Of a DNA stretch of 35,827 nucleotides, positions 1-8,600 are shown one piece after another. A program made the position numbers and the translations under genes. The DNA is taken from positions 1 through 35,827 of the forward strand of contig CAZDGF010000038.1 of the NCBI GenBank assembly GCA_964505065.1, given 5' to 3'. The first letter of the stretch is position 1, and every line of letters begins with the position of its first letter. This DNA is from JABMMZ01 sp964505065 (GTDB lineage: Bacteria; Bacteroidota; Bacteroidia; NS11-12g; UBA955). Below the pieces are notes generated by a model that searched no databases, was not told the origin of the DNA, and saw nothing but the letters and a program-made list of their open reading frames with translations.

Positions 1-55
1 AACATGATTTGCAATTTGTTATTCGATTCAGCAATGCTATTGCTGAATTTGGGTT
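1..55 (-). repeat. Partial copy of dispersed structured repeat, cut by the window start
   Basis: Positions 1-55 match the reverse complement of 9852-9906 with only two or three mismatches, including the hairpin arms TTCAGCAAT/ATTGCTGAA and the end motif AATTTGGGTT at 46-55. The window begins inside the element, so its other half is missing. The flank after position 55 does not resemble the flank of the complete copy, so the shared core ends at AATTTGGGTT. Confidence 0.85.
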
Positions 56-132
56 CAACGCTCGTTGCGCAAACTTTATTTGGTATATTTTCCTCTTAAA
101 ATATTCCATTTCTATTTACGCATTGTATTTTG

Positions 133-140
133 TAGCTTTG
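133..140 (+). promoter_or_regulatory. -7 promoter box (TAGCTTTG) for sucB
   Basis: TAGCTTTG fits the Bacteroidota -7 consensus TAnnTTTG and lies 19 bases before the sucB ATG, leaving a short leader. I do not see a clear -33 TTTG partner. Confidence 0.5.
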
Positions 141-159
141 CAGCACAAATTTCCAAAAT

Positions 160-1437
160 ATGGCAATAGAAATTAAAGTGCCCAGCCCAGGCGAAAGTAT
201 TAGCGAGGTAACCGTTAGCAAATGGCTTAAACAAGTTGGCGATTACGTTAAGCTTGACGAACCCCTTGTAGAACTTGAAAGCGAAAAAGCTACCTTTGAG
301 GTAAATGCAGAAGTAGCTGGCGTAATAACCCAACAACTTGCCAAAGAGGGCGAAGAAATAAAAGTAGGTAATGTAATAGTGGCTATAGACAATACAGTTG
401 CTGCTCCTGCCGAAAGCCCAAAAGCCGAAACTCCAAAACAAGATACTAAAAAAGCAGAAGATACCAAGCCTACGGCAAAAGATGCTGTCCCTAAAGCTGC
501 CGAAACAAAAGCAACTCCTGCTGCCATAGAAAGCGATGTACACATAGCCCCACTTGCCAAAGAACTAATGCAAGAGCATGGCTTAAAAGCAGCACAAGTA
601 AAAGGCACAGGACCCAATGGTAGAATAACCCGTACAGATGTATTGGAAGCCATTGTCGCCAATGGCGGAAGCAAAACAGCAGCCAATAAATACAGCAATA
701 CTTCAGGCGAACGCAATACCAGAGTTGAAAAAATGACGAACTTGCGCAAAACTGTAGCCAAACGCCTTGTAGCAGCCAAAAATGAAACAGCCATGCTTAC
801 AACATTTAATGAGGTAAACATGAAACCCATTATGGATTTGCGTAACAAATACAAAACAGCATTTTTAGAAAAACACGAAATAGGCTTAGGCTTTATGAGT
901 TTTTTTACCCGTGCTTGTTGCATAGCCCTGCAAGATTGGCCTGCGGTAAATGCCTTTATAGATGGCGAAAATATTCAGTTTAACGATTATTGCGATATAT
1001 CCATAGCTGTATCGGGTCCCAGAGGTTTGGTAGTACCTGTTATTCGCAGTGCGGAAACATTGAGTTTGGCTGATATAGAAAAAGAAGTAAAACGCTTGGC
1101 TTTAAAAGCACGTGATAATAAATTGAGCATGGAAGAAATGAGCGGTGGCACTTTTACCATCACCAATGGCGGTGTATTTGGCAGTATGATGAGTACACCA
1201 ATTATTAACCCACCACAAAGTGCCATATTGGGTATGCACAATATTGTAGAACGCCCAATTGCTGAAAATGGACAAGTGGTAATTCGCCCTATGATGTATG
1301 TTGCCCTTAGCTACGACCACCGCATTATTGATGGTAAAGAAAGCGTAAGCTTTTTGGTACGTGTAAAAACCTTGTTAGAAAACCCAGAAATGTTGTTTGA
1401 TGGCAAATTGCCAAGCGAAAAAGTGTTGGGATTGTAA
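160..1437 (+). CDS. sucB: 2-oxoglutarate dehydrogenase E2, dihydrolipoyllysine succinyltransferase
   Basis: This is the core acyltransferase of the 2-oxoglutarate dehydrogenase complex; it moves the succinyl group from lipoamide to CoA in the TCA cycle, in the cytoplasm. The 425 residues read as a single N-terminal lipoyl domain (about 1-77, lipoylated Lys43 in ESEKA), a long Ala/Pro/Lys-rich linker, a peripheral-subunit/E3-binding domain (about 128-165, with GPNGRITRTDV), a second linker, and the catalytic domain from about 195. The catalytic His387 and Asp391 lie in SYDHRIIDG near the C-terminus. The E2p/E2o distinction rests on the overall look and on a sucA homologue at the far end of the window. 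The two are not adjacent, unlike in many bacteria. The start is supported by a -7 box at 133-140. Confidence 0.93.
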   Translation: MAIEIKVPSPGESISEVTVSKWLKQVGDYVKLDEPLVELESEKATFEVNAEVAGVITQQLAKEGEEIKVGNVIVAIDNTVAAPAESPKAETPKQDTKKAEDTKPTAKDAVPKAAETKATPAAIESDVHIAPLAKELMQEHGLKAAQVKGTGPNGRITRTDVLEAIVANGGSKTAANKYSNTSGERNTRVEKMTNLRKTVAKRLVAAKNETAMLTTFNEVNMKPIMDLRNKYKTAFLEKHEIGLGFMSFFTRACCIALQDWPAVNAFIDGENIQFNDYCDISIAVSGPRGLVVPVIRSAETLSLADIEKEVKRLALKARDNKLSMEEMSGGTFTITNGGVFGSMMSTPIINPPQSAILGMHNIVERPIAENGQVVIRPMMYVALSYDHRIIDGKESVSFLVRVKTLLENPEMLFDGKLPSEKVLGL

Positions 1438-1457
1438 TATTGTTGTCTTTTCGAGTA

Positions 1458-1475
1458 ATCCCGCACGTGCGGGAT
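1458..1475. repeat. Perfect 18-bp palindrome after sucB
   Basis: ATCCCGCACGTGCGGGAT is a perfect palindrome 20 bases after the sucB stop. With the preceding TCGAGTA it recurs, inverted and with one central change, at 24713-24736, so it belongs to a dispersed intergenic repeat. It could fold as a terminator stem, but no T-tract follows it. Confidence 0.7.
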
Positions 1476-1511
1476 ATAGAGAAACGAAGTTCAGCGAAGC
1501 TAAATTATGCC

Positions 1512-1535
1512 TTTGTTGGAGTTATCACCAACAAA
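1512..1535. repeat. Hairpin upstream of aroQ
   Basis: TTTGTTGG and CCAACAAA form an 8-bp perfect stem around an 8-base loop, ending 25 bases before the aroQ ATG. No clear -7 box is seen for aroQ, so this may be part of a repeat or an attenuating/termination structure between sucB and aroQ. Its function is unknown. Confidence 0.5.
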
Positions 1536-1559
1536 ATCAAAATCATAGAATAATATAAA

Positions 1560-1985
1560 ATGAAAAATATACTGCTTATACATGGCGCAAACCTAAACTT
1601 ATTGGGCAGTAGAGAGCCTGAAAAGTATGGCAGTCTAACATCTAAAGAGCTATTTTCAAACCTTAAAACCGAATTTAATGACACCAATATTAGCTATTTT
1701 CAAAGCAATATTGAGGGCGATATTGTAAATAAAATACAAGCTGTAAATAATTACGATGGTATATTAATCAATGCAGGTGCTTTTTCGCATACCTCTGTAG
1801 CCATTGCCGATGCACTAAAAAGTGTAAACAAACCTTGTATAAGCATTCATATTACCAATATTTACCAAAGAGAAATCTATAGACATTTGGATATAGTAGG
1901 CAATGCTTGTAATGGTACTATTGTAGGTTTAGGTATAGAAGGCTACAGCTTAGCTTTAGAATGCTTATTAGAAAAAATTAAATAA
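1560..1985 (+). CDS. aroQ: Type II 3-dehydroquinate dehydratase
   Basis: This enzyme catalyses the third step of the shikimate pathway, 3-dehydroquinate to 3-dehydroshikimate, in the cytoplasm. At 141 residues it has the usual length of the small dodecameric type II enzyme. The flexible-lid motif NLNLLGSREPEKYG carries the catalytic Tyr23. QSNIEGDIVNKI (48-59) and INAGAFSHTS (70-79) hold the Asn and His that bind substrate, and HITN (97-100) supplies the second key His. The common NPGA motif reads NAGA here. It stands alone between sucB and a YkuK-like gene, not in a shikimate operon. Confidence 0.93.
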   Translation: MKNILLIHGANLNLLGSREPEKYGSLTSKELFSNLKTEFNDTNISYFQSNIEGDIVNKIQAVNNYDGILINAGAFSHTSVAIADALKSVNKPCISIHITNIYQREIYRHLDIVGNACNGTIVGLGIEGYSLALECLLEKIK

Positions 1986-2019
1986 TTTGAGTTAGGGTTA
2001 AGGTTAAATTCTTGCCGAA

Positions 2020-2146
2020 GTTGTCATCCTGAACTTTTTTGCCCTGAAAAAAAATTCAGAACAAAATCACTAAACAAAGTTTACTAATCTCTATTTACTT
2101 CAGATTCTGAATAATTTTGCGAAGCCAAAATTTTCAGAATGACAAC
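2020..2146. repeat. Inverted-repeat element in the aroQ downstream gap
   Basis: Arms of 14 bases at 2020-2033 and 2133-2146 (GTTGTCATCCTGAA against TTCAGAATGACAAC) pair with one mismatch. Further inside, ATTCAGAA (around 2050) and ATTCTGAAT (around 2104) also face each other. It fills most of the roughly 300-base gap between aroQ and the next gene. It resembles the dispersed intergenic palindromes of Bacteroidota, but no second copy is visible in this window. Confidence 0.6.
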
Positions 2147-2288
2147 GTTTTTTCTGTTGAATTTCAATTAAGTAACTCTATTTATTACAAATATTAAAAT
2201 ACTTTGGGCATAAAATGTGTTTAAATATCATACTGGGTTTACTTTAAGTTTAAGTAATAAGCTCAAATTTGAAAAAAACATAAATAAT

Positions 2289-2762
2289 ATGGCATGGCGC
2301 AAACTTGATGGTACAGAAATTTTAATTCCTATTGAAGATGAATTAAAACAAATTATTACAAAAGAATTAGCTTTTGGCAATAAACTAAAAGTATGTATTG
2401 GCACAGATAGCCAAGTAAAACAAAACAATGTAGAGTTTGCCACAGCATTAGTTTTTATAAGAGAAAAACAAGGAGGTTTTATGTATTACAATCGGTTTAT
2501 AGAAATACACAATTGCACGCTTAAGGAGCGTATGATAAAAGAAGTAGCCAAAAGTATAGAAATAGCCTACGCACTTTGCCCCATTTTTGATGAATATAAA
2601 CTGGCATTAGAGGTGCATGCAGATATTAATACCGACCCACAATTTAAAAGCAATGCCTCGCTCAAAGAAGCTATGGGCTATATTATGGGCATGGGCTATA
2701 CCTTTAAAGCCAAGCCCGAAGCCTTTGCCAGTAGCAGTTGTGCCAATAAGGTGGTGCATTAA
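2289..2762 (+). CDS. YkuK/DUF458 family RNase H-like protein
   Basis: The 157-residue product resembles the DUF458/YkuK family, which has an RNase H-like fold and no settled function. Supporting features are an early GTDSQ motif with a candidate metal-binding Asp, a central EVHADIN segment, SNASLKEAMGYIMGMGY, and a C-terminal KPEAFASSSCANK that matches the family's 'K-P-x-A-(Y/F)-A-S-S' ending. The usual acidic residue close to the end reads Asn (CANK), so full catalytic competence is uncertain. I prefer the ATG at 2289 because family members begin close to this point; a GTG at 2217 would add 24 residues of no recognisable character. Its stop codon overlaps the convergent tyrS stop through a shared TTAA. 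Confidence 0.75.
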   Translation: MAWRKLDGTEILIPIEDELKQIITKELAFGNKLKVCIGTDSQVKQNNVEFATALVFIREKQGGFMYYNRFIEIHNCTLKERMIKEVAKSIEIAYALCPIFDEYKLALEVHADINTDPQFKSNASLKEAMGYIMGMGYTFKAKPEAFASSSCANKVVH

Positions 2763-4048
2763 ACTACAGTTACCAAGCAATAATCCTTCCTGCCTTTTTG
2801 GGCTAAAATATATTTGCCATTGATTAAATGGTCAGTATTTATTAAAGCATCTATAGCCGTTATTTTGTCTTTATTAATACTTATGCCATTAGCTTGCAAC
2901 ATTTTACGAGCTTCGGTTTTGCTTGGCAATAGGTTTATTTTTTCACTTAAAAAATCTATAATAGGTATGCCAGCTTCTATTTCTGCTAATGTTAAAGTAG
3001 CTTGAGGCACACCTTCCATAGCGCTTAATAATGTTTCCTCATCAATAGTAGCTAATTCTTCCGCTGTGCCTTTGCCAAACAGTATTTCGCTGGCTTGGGT
3101 GGCTTTATTGTATGCCTCTTGGCTATGCACACGTATGGTTATTTCTTTGGCAAGGGTTTTTTGCAATAAACGTGCGCTGGGATTTAATAAATGTTCTGCC
3201 TCCAAAGCCTCTATTTCTAACTTACCCATAAGGCTAAAAATACGGATATAGTTTACAACATCTGCATCGGCAGCATTCAGCCAAAATTGGTAAAACGCAT
3301 AAGGGCTGGTTCTTTTAGCATCGAGCCAAATATTACCTTTTTCGCTTTTGCCAAACTTGGTGCCATCGGCTTTTTTTATCAAAGGTGTAGTAAGTGCATA
3401 GGCTTCGCCTGCGGATTTTCTTCTTATCAATTCTGTACCTGTAACAATATTGCCCCATTGGTCGCTGCCGCCCATTTGCAGCTGCACATTTTGGTTTTTC
3501 CAAAGATGATAAAAATCGTAGCCTTGCACCAATTGGTAGCTAAACTCGGTAAAAGACATGCCATTTTCCAATCTATTTTTTACACTATCCTTTGCCATCA
3601 TATAATTTACAGTTATATGTTTGCCTGTATCTCTTATAAAATCAAGGAAATTAATGTTTTTAAACCAATCATAATTGTTTACAATTTCGGCACTATTTTC
3701 ACCACAATTAAAATCTAAAAATTTTTCTAACTGTGCTTTTTGGCAAGCCAAATTATGGTTTAAAGTTTCTTCATCTAAAAGGTTTCTTTCAGTATTTTTG
3801 CCACTTGGGTCGCCCACCATACCAGTAGCCCCACCAACAAGGGCCATGGGCTTATGCCCTGCTTTTTGAAAGTGCATAAGGGTCATTATTTGCACCATAT
3901 TGCCTACGCCCAGTGAGTCTGCAGTGGGGTCGAAACCAATATAACCTTTTACCATTTTGCTGTTTAAAAGCTGTTCTGTTTCGGGCATAATATCTTGCAG
4001 CATATTGCGCCATTTTAGTTCTTCTACAAAGTTTTGTTTAATACTCAT
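2759..4048 (-). CDS. tyrS: Tyrosyl-tRNA synthetase
   Basis: This enzyme charges tRNA-Tyr with tyrosine. The 429-residue product has the full class I TyrRS layout: a catalytic core beginning FVEELKWRNML, YIGFDPTADSL, the tyrosine-site segment YQLVQGYDFYHLW, QMGGSDQWGNIVTG, the KMSKS-type loop KFGKSEKGN, and a C-terminal S4 RNA-binding domain ending in KGRKDYCLV. The HIGH signature is unusual, reading GVGN at residues 47-50 (3899-3910), so both histidines are replaced. The start at 4048 is chosen over an upstream in-frame ATG at 4087 because a -7 box sits at 4064-4071, inside the longer version. The gene is convergent with the YkuK-like gene and overlaps it by 4 bases. Confidence 0.92.
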   Translation of the reverse strand: MSIKQNFVEELKWRNMLQDIMPETEQLLNSKMVKGYIGFDPTADSLGVGNMVQIMTLMHFQKAGHKPMALVGGATGMVGDPSGKNTERNLLDEETLNHNLACQKAQLEKFLDFNCGENSAEIVNNYDWFKNINFLDFIRDTGKHITVNYMMAKDSVKNRLENGMSFTEFSYQLVQGYDFYHLWKNQNVQLQMGGSDQWGNIVTGTELIRRKSAGEAYALTTPLIKKADGTKFGKSEKGNIWLDAKRTSPYAFYQFWLNAADADVVNYIRIFSLMGKLEIEALEAEHLLNPSARLLQKTLAKEITIRVHSQEAYNKATQASEILFGKGTAEELATIDEETLLSAMEGVPQATLTLAEIEAGIPIIDFLSEKINLLPSKTEARKMLQANGISINKDKITAIDALINTDHLINGKYILAQKGRKDYCLVTVV

Positions 4049-4063
4049 TGCTAATACAATGGG

Positions 4064-4071
4064 CAAAGATA
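4064..4071 (-). promoter_or_regulatory. -7 promoter box (TATCTTTG) for tyrS
   Basis: Read on the minus strand this is TATCTTTG, an exact TAnnTTTG match ending 15 bases before the ATG at 4048. Its position argues that the in-frame ATG at 4087 is not the real start. Confidence 0.5.
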
Positions 4072-4087
4072 TAGCCAAAATGTACAT

Positions 4088-4310
4088 TTATATAAAATTG
4101 GTTTAAGAAAATTTGCATGCTTTTGGGTAATCTTTATAAAAATACATTTTCAACTATTTTTTTGAATCTTTTCTTAAACTAACATTCATTTATTTTATAT
4201 TTTCATAAATTAAAAGTATTATTCTGTATATTTTTTTTCATATTTAATTCAATATTAGTTTATTGGCATAGAAATTGTTTATTATAAGTACAAAATAAAT
4301 TTATAAAACA
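4088..4310. other. AT-rich divergent intergenic region
   Basis: This very AT-rich stretch lies between the divergent tyrS and giant surface-protein genes. I see no ORF, RNA gene, repeat or convincing TAnnTTTG box for the rightward gene. It probably holds that gene's promoter. Confidence 0.5.
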
Positions 4311-5627
4311 ATGAAATATTTTTACAAAACCTTATTTTTATTTGTAATACTTTATTTTTCTAACCAAAAAATAAATGCAGTTACAGTAACAGATAGTGCA
4401 GCAGCAGCCAATGTACAGGTATGCTTAAAAAAAGAAATTGTCCGTTTAGCCTTTAGTGTAGGTAGCAGTGGTACAACAGGTAGCTATTTGGAAATAAAAT
4501 TACCAGATGGATTCACTTGGGAAGGCTTAGCTTATGGACCAATAGTGCAAGGCGGTAGTGGGAGTAATACCATAACTTATGCTGGATTGCAGCCAAATGG
4601 AAGGCACCGTTTAAATTTTGGCAGTAGTACCAATATTCAAACTATAAGATTAGGATTTTGGCAAAAAGCAAGTTGCAGTGCAGGCACTAGTAGTTTTACT
4701 GCCCAGGATAGTTTGTTTTTTTATGAAGGAACAGGGACAATAAATTTAAGTGCTACCAATTTATTTAATGGTGTAGTGCCAGATTTATCTATAACCAATA
4801 TAACCCACACACCAGGAACAGCCACCGTAGGCACTGTTGTAACGCGTAAATTTACAGTTACAAATGGCGGTTTTGGTAGTACATCTAATTTTTTAATTGC
4901 TGATGTAATAGCCAATGCAGGAGAATATACGTTGGATAATAGTTCATTCGTAATTAATCCTTCTGGCGTAAATTACGCTATTCCGATATCTGAAGTTTCC
5001 ACTAGTGGCGATTCTATTATTGTTCGTTTTGATGCCAATACAATATTACAAATAGCAAATAACGATACTTTATTTGCCAATGGGGAAAGTTTTGATTTAG
5101 AATATACTTTTACAGTAAATACTTGTGCTGTACCAACAATCATTTCTAGATTATTAACCACATGGCGCTGCCAAAACAATGCGCGTTGCACCTATTATGG
5201 TGTAAATGTTGGTTTTAGCACCTTTGGCCCTGCTATACCAAACATTGTGCACGCAGGCAATAAATTAAGAAAAACAGATTGCTATGATGGAGTTACTGTA
5301 AATAGAGATACCATATTATTACGCAATATTGGCGGACTCGCCACCTCATTGATTTTTCAAACAACCGCAACTTCTTATGGTGCTTCATCAAGAATAGATT
5401 TAGACAGTTATATGGATACAGCAAGTTTTAAGGTAAAAATAGGCAAAAATGGCACTTGGTATAAGCCAAGTTATACTGTTATACAAACTGTAGGGGCAAA
5501 CAGAAGTTCTATTGGATGTAATTTTTTAGGCAAATCAAATACAATACACTATTCCAAGTTTAGCAGCAGGCGATACGCTTTATACCATTATTGGACAAGT
5601 ACATTGCAATTACCAATTTGCTTGTAA
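4311..5627 (+). CDS. Giant T9SS surface protein, N-terminal part (frameshifted)
   Basis: This is the 5' part of a large secreted protein. It starts with a clear signal peptide (Lys-containing start, hydrophobic FLFVILYF, cleavage near NA/VT around residue 24), followed by Ser/Thr/Gly/Asn-rich beta-strand sequence with spaced cysteines, as in conserved-repeat (DUF11-like) adhesin modules. The authentic reading frame probably ends near 5530-5560. The last 20-30 residues, up to the stop at 5627, look out of frame, and sequence of the same character continues in the +1 frame (AAGDTLYTIIGQVHCNYQFAC and onward). Together the two parts would make about 1,830 residues. The molecular function is unknown; adhesion or surface-layer roles are guesses. 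Confidence 0.75.
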   Translation: MKYFYKTLFLFVILYFSNQKINAVTVTDSAAAANVQVCLKKEIVRLAFSVGSSGTTGSYLEIKLPDGFTWEGLAYGPIVQGGSGSNTITYAGLQPNGRHRLNFGSSTNIQTIRLGFWQKASCSAGTSSFTAQDSLFFYEGTGTINLSATNLFNGVVPDLSITNITHTPGTATVGTVVTRKFTVTNGGFGSTSNFLIADVIANAGEYTLDNSSFVINPSGVNYAIPISEVSTSGDSIIVRFDANTILQIANNDTLFANGESFDLEYTFTVNTCAVPTIISRLLTTWRCQNNARCTYYGVNVGFSTFGPAIPNIVHAGNKLRKTDCYDGVTVNRDTILLRNIGGLATSLIFQTTATSYGASSRIDLDSYMDTASFKVKIGKNGTWYKPSYTVIQTVGANRSSIGCNFLGKSNTIHYSKFSSRRYALYHYWTSTLQLPICL

Positions 5628-8600
5628 AACAGGAGTTTCTATTACAAATGCAACCTACCCTGGTGGCACAGGGTTTGCTTTTAATTATAGAAATGCTTGC
5701 GGAAATGCTCTATATCCTGGAAATTTTACAACTGCAACACCTTTTAGATACAATGAAACAGGTGCAAATTATACAGGACCTGGTTCTATTGGCGATACTG
5801 AAACTAAAGATTTAAGTTTCGATTTTAATGCTTTTACAACATCTATTGGCTATCAAAATTTATTAGATAGAAACAAAGGCAATGTTCAGCTAACGCTTAC
5901 ATTACCCAATGTTATCGTATTAGATACAGCCGTTACCCATGCTATATATTTTAGGTACAACAATATAAACTACTATCCGCATACTGTTAGTGGTAGTACG
6001 GTTACCTTTTCGGCTACTCAACCATGGGGACAACCAGGAACAGAATTGCATATAAAAGTGAGAGGAAAATGTGATGGGGTTACCTGTGCTACTCTTTTTC
6101 AATTCAATGTGCAAACTACAATAAACCATGATACTACAAGCTGTGTAAATAGAAATACAAATTTTTGTGCGCAATATCCCATAGCTTGGACAACAAGTTG
6201 CACACCAATATGCTGCCCAAAGGGTATGGTAAATTTAGGTTATAGTTTAAATAGAATTAATTATGGCTTGGCAGATGATAACAACGATGGTATTCCTTCT
6301 GGTATATTGGATAAAAATGCTATTCGTTTAAAAAGAACCATACCTGGCGACACAATTGAAATTTACCATAAATTTTACATTAAAACAGAAAATCCAAGTT
6401 TTAGTCAGTTTGAATACGTTCGCTCCCTAATGGATGTAAGCAATACAGGATATTATGCCGTAGTTTCAGATTCTGTTTTTGTAAATAGAGCTACAGGACC
6501 TGATTCTGTTTTTGCGCATACACCCTCAACCTTGTCAAGCAGATACTTTAATACAAATTTGAGTTTTATGGCACCATTTCAAAACAATGATACAGTAATT
6601 ATTAAATTAAAATTAAGAGTAATAAGCAACCCTGCAGGTAGCACAATATCTTACAATTCCGAATTGGCTGGGGGCGCATCGCGCAATAATTTTGCCACCA
6701 ATTTTGCCTGCGGACCTTTTATAGATAATCAAACCATTTTGGGTATTGATAATTTTGCTTATGGCGACCAAAGTTATACAAATAATGGATGTAGCAAATT
6801 ACAAATGAATATTCAAAATTATTTTAGAATTGCTGGTGATAATGATAGGTATGGTAATTTTAAATTTCCGAATGAGGTAAGACGTTTTGCAGAAGTAAAA
6901 CAAATGCGCTTAACCATACCTGATGGTTGGTTAGTGGATAGTGTTGAGCTATATACAAAAACGCATAATACTGTTAGTAATTATCCGCTTGGTAAAAATA
7001 TTCCACATACAATGATAAATCCAAATCTTTTATCATTTCGTCCAGGCATATTAATGCAATCGGAAGGTGGTTTACTTAGTGTAGGAGATGAGGGGCATGT
7101 ATTTTATTACACAGTACATTTAACACCAACTTGCCAAACCAATAATGGTGCACCATTTACCTATAGAGTTAGCGATAGTATTGTGAAAATTCAAGGCTTA
7201 CATCAGCAAACCTATCCTTTTTCAAGCCCTATGGTAGGAGGTAGTGTATTACATTATCAGCCAAATTTAATTTTATCTAGTGCTCTGCCAGTAGCTACTG
7301 CATACACTAAAACAGTAAACTGGCCTATATCAATCAGTAATCTTTCACAATTTGCAGCAGAGGGCAATTGGTTTGCGCTTAAAAGTAATTCTGGCAATGT
7401 AATAATTGATAGCTTAAAAGAAGGTGCTACCACCATAACACCAGATGCCAATGGCTTATACAGAATAGGCACAGTAAATAGCGGCAGTTCAAGAAATTTT
7501 ACGGCTTTTTCTAAATCTACAGCTTGTAATTATGACAGTGTTTTTGTGCTTTCAAGTTGGACATGTAATAACCAATACCCTACAGATGTATTTGCACCTA
7601 TTGATAGTGTTATATATGCAGGGCAAACAAACTTAACCGTAAATGGCAGATTAGTTATTCCTGCAAATGCTACAGTGCCTGCCAATGCTACTATAAAAGC
7701 AGTGGGTAAAATTACTATTATGCCCAATGTAAGCATAGGCTCTGGTACTAACATTACCTCACAAGTGAGTATAGATGTAAGAAGTCCGAATTTATTTTGG
7801 CCAGGTGTTAGTTTAAATATTGGCAATGCTGGCATTTGTTATAAAAATGTACAATTATATATTCAACCACAACCAGCCGCTATTCAAACGCAAGTAACCG
7901 CATTAACTGCTACACCAAGCGACCCAAGTAATACGGCAAGCGCTGCTTATGGTAGCAGTACTATTTATATGTGTCAAGGTTTTCCATTTGAAATGGAATT
8001 ACAAAGCACACAACCTGGCACTATTTACAATGTAAAAGAAGTGCTTACCCTACCTTTTAATGGCGGTAGTGGTTTAAACTACGTTACCGATAGCGGATAT
8101 ATAGAATACCCAATAGGTACAACACCACGTAGATTCAGTGCCGCAGCCAATACTGCTATATTGGGGCAAGTGCCACTTGGCACTATGACATTAGATTTAG
8201 CACAAATAGACCCAACCAATTTTGGAGCTGATAAAGGCTTACCGGGTACAGGCTTAGGAAACAATGATACCAGAAGAGTAAAACTACGATGGAAAATGAG
8301 AAGCAATTGTAACCTTGTAAGTGGAGAGCAATGGCAACCTACCCAACAAGCCATTTCGCCATGTGGCGCACCTGCTGCTGGTAATAATGGTATTACATCT
8401 GGTTTTTCTCTCGATTTATTTGGTGTTAGCAAGCCATACGTAGCCACAGTAAAAGTTGCTACTGGTTTAGATGGCTGCGGAAGCCAAACTACACAAATAC
8501 GCATTGAAAAAATAGGAGCTGGTGCTCCGCAACCAACAGATAGCATTACAGTGCGCCTGCCAAAAACAGTAGCAGCAGGTAGTGTTACTTGTAGCGGTGT

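Noticed and set aside
243..923. Long minus-strand open frames opposite sucB and other genes
   Set aside because: They lie wholly within strongly supported genes, show biased low-complexity composition and match no family.
2217..2288. GTG-start N-terminal extension of the YkuK-like protein
   Set aside because: The added 24 residues show no family features, and the upstream TACTTTG is one base short of the -7 consensus; the ATG at 2289 fits the family start.
4049..4087. Longer tyrS start at 4087
   Set aside because: The extra residues are hydrophobic and atypical, and the best -7 box lies inside them.
3481..4087. Riboswitch or T-box upstream of tyrS
   Set aside because: The -7 box is only 15 bases from the ATG, leaving no room for a leader RNA.
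5520..5565. Programmed ribosomal frameshift in the giant gene
   Set aside because: No slippery heptamer followed by a stem-loop was recognised in the switch zone, and the 6-T run leads to a stop in the other frame.
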